Assembly (NCBI GenBank): GCA_038110465.1
Contig: JAYNJU010000006.1
Location: forward strand, 1 to 62,108
DNA from: Marisimplicoccus sp038110465
GTDB taxonomy: Bacteria; Bacteroidota; Bacteroidia; Flavobacteriales; Flavobacteriaceae
Direction: 5' to 3'
DNA length: 62,108 bases
The notes beneath the pieces are model-generated. The model was not told where the DNA came from. It did no database searches and saw only the letters and a list, made by a program, of their open reading frames with translations. Made by a program: the position numbers and the translations under genes. This document shows positions 61,567 through 62,108 of this stretch, piece after piece; position 1 is the stretch's first letter; each line of letters starts with the position of its first letter.

Positions 61567-62108
61567 ATGTTTTTAATATTTGATACTGAAACTACAGGCT
61601 TGCCAAAAAAGTGGAGTGCTCCCTTGACAGATTTTGATAATTGGCCAAGAGCAATTCAAATTGCATGGCAATTACATGATTCTGGTGGAAAATGTATCTC
61701 AAATCAAAGTCATATTATTTATCCCAAAGGATTTTCTATCCCTTTTGACTCTGAAAAAATTCATGGAATATCTACTGATCTTGCAAAAAAAATTGGGGTA
61801 GAGGTCAATTTTGCACTAGAAAAATTCAAAGAAGACTTAAATAAGTCAGACTTTATATGTGGGCATAATTTAAACTTTGATGAAAAAATTTTAGGTGCTG
61901 AATTTTTAAGAATTGATGGTACAAATCCACTTCAAGATTTTCCAAAAATAGATACTTGTACCGAAGAAACTGCTCAAATATGTCTTCTTCCTGGAGGAAG
62001 AGGCAGGAAATATAAATTACCTACATTAATTGAATTATATCAACATTTATTTAAAGAAAAATTTGATTCTGCACATAATGCATCAGCAGATGTAGAAGCT
62101 ACTGCACT
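61567..62108 (+). CDS. dnaE: DNA polymerase III alpha subunit, N-terminal proofreading exonuclease domain (cut by window edge)
   Basis: The first 180 codons only; it runs off the right edge. The sequence is a DEDDh 3'-5' exonuclease: DTETTG (ExoI), GHNLNFDEK (ExoII) and HNASADVEAT (ExoIII). The form FLIFDTETTGLPKKWSAPL and the stretch LLPGGRGRKYKLPTLIELYQHLF match, from memory, the N-terminus of the alpha subunit in flavobacteria, where the proofreading domain is fused to the polymerase. A free-standing DnaQ-like exonuclease is the alternative. The ATG is at 61567. Confidence 0.7.
   Translation, partial: MFLIFDTETTGLPKKWSAPLTDFDNWPRAIQIAWQLHDSGGKCISNQSHIIYPKGFSIPFDSEKIHGISTDLAKKIGVEVNFALEKFKEDLNKSDFICGHNLNFDEKILGAEFLRIDGTNPLQDFPKIDTCTEETAQICLLPGGRGRKYKLPTLIELYQHLFKEKFDSAHNASADVEATA

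Noticed and set aside
1..62108. Transposons, phage genes, CRISPR arrays, tRNA genes, secretion or defence islands
   Set aside because: I read the window for these and found none; nearly all space is conserved housekeeping or metabolic genes.

Overview
The window is a gene-dense, very AT-rich stretch (by eye roughly 30% G+C) from a bacterium of the Bacteroidota, almost certainly a marine-type Flavobacteriales member with a compact genome. The evidence is the gene content (DUF3078 protein after the suf genes, a complete BatA-E aerotolerance operon, an IPExxxVDY-type protein next to pyk, a large PurF-like amidotransferase beside pfkB and sodA) and promoters of the Bacteroidetes form TTG-N19-TAnnTTTG (clear at sodA and at the azurin gene). 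There are no tRNA or rRNA genes, insertion sequences, phage genes, CRISPR arrays, or gene-free stretches above 300 bases. Two runs of exactly 100 N (2312-2411 and 14176-14275) are scaffold-gap placeholders. Real sequence is missing there and three genes are broken by it (aspS, an RND permease gene, sufC).

Layout. 1-1006: start of polA, tadA and a small membrane protein. 1010-8454 (minus): aspS, then a tetR-tolC-adaptor-RND efflux operon whose TetR has a 14-bp palindromic operator. 8560-10663: prenyl diphosphate synthase and lycopene cyclase (carotenoid supply). 10722-12578: ZIP metal transporter and thiL. 12709-18540: sufBCDSE, a DUF59 protein and a DUF3078 outer-membrane protein. 18625-20165: a tiny acidic lipoprotein, a strong terminator and a glycosyltransferase. 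20162-29704: nadD and gmk, then a sugar locus (DUF1080, two TIM-barrel isomerases, Gfo/Idh/MocA oxidoreductase, MFS carrier, GMC dehydrogenase plus Tat-type small subunit), followed by cytochrome c and azurin. 29764-33857: EamA transporter, cystathionine synthase/lyase, lpxH, hflX. 33944-42611: MoxR-DUF58-BatD-like-BatA-BatB-BatC-BatD-BatE. 42603-49096: cvpA, pheS, ALDH7-type dehydrogenase, pyk, IPExxxVDY protein, fabF, acpP. 49233-53722: purN, rnhA, pfkB-type kinase, PurF-like protein, sodA. 53773-62108: a single-chain AddA/AddB-like helicase-nuclease, crtI with a 30-residue membrane peptide in front, a lipoprotein, metG, and the start of dnaE with a proofreading domain.

How the genes work together. 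The sugar locus reads as a periplasmic 3-ketoglycoside route. A GMC flavoprotein with a predicted 3Fe-4S relay oxidises a sugar and passes electrons to cytochrome c or azurin; DUF1080 cleaves the keto-sugar; the MFS carrier, isomerases and Gfo/Idh enzyme handle uptake and further conversion. The prenyl synthase, CrtY and CrtI supply beta-carotene-type pigment from two separate sites.

The most unusual item is the 1312-residue helicase-nuclease at 53773-57711. It looks like an AddA helicase joined directly to the C-terminal nuclease half of AddB. Also notable are the small genes at 18625 and 59155 and the IPExxxVDY gene, which has no normal start codon and runs in frame from the fabF stop.
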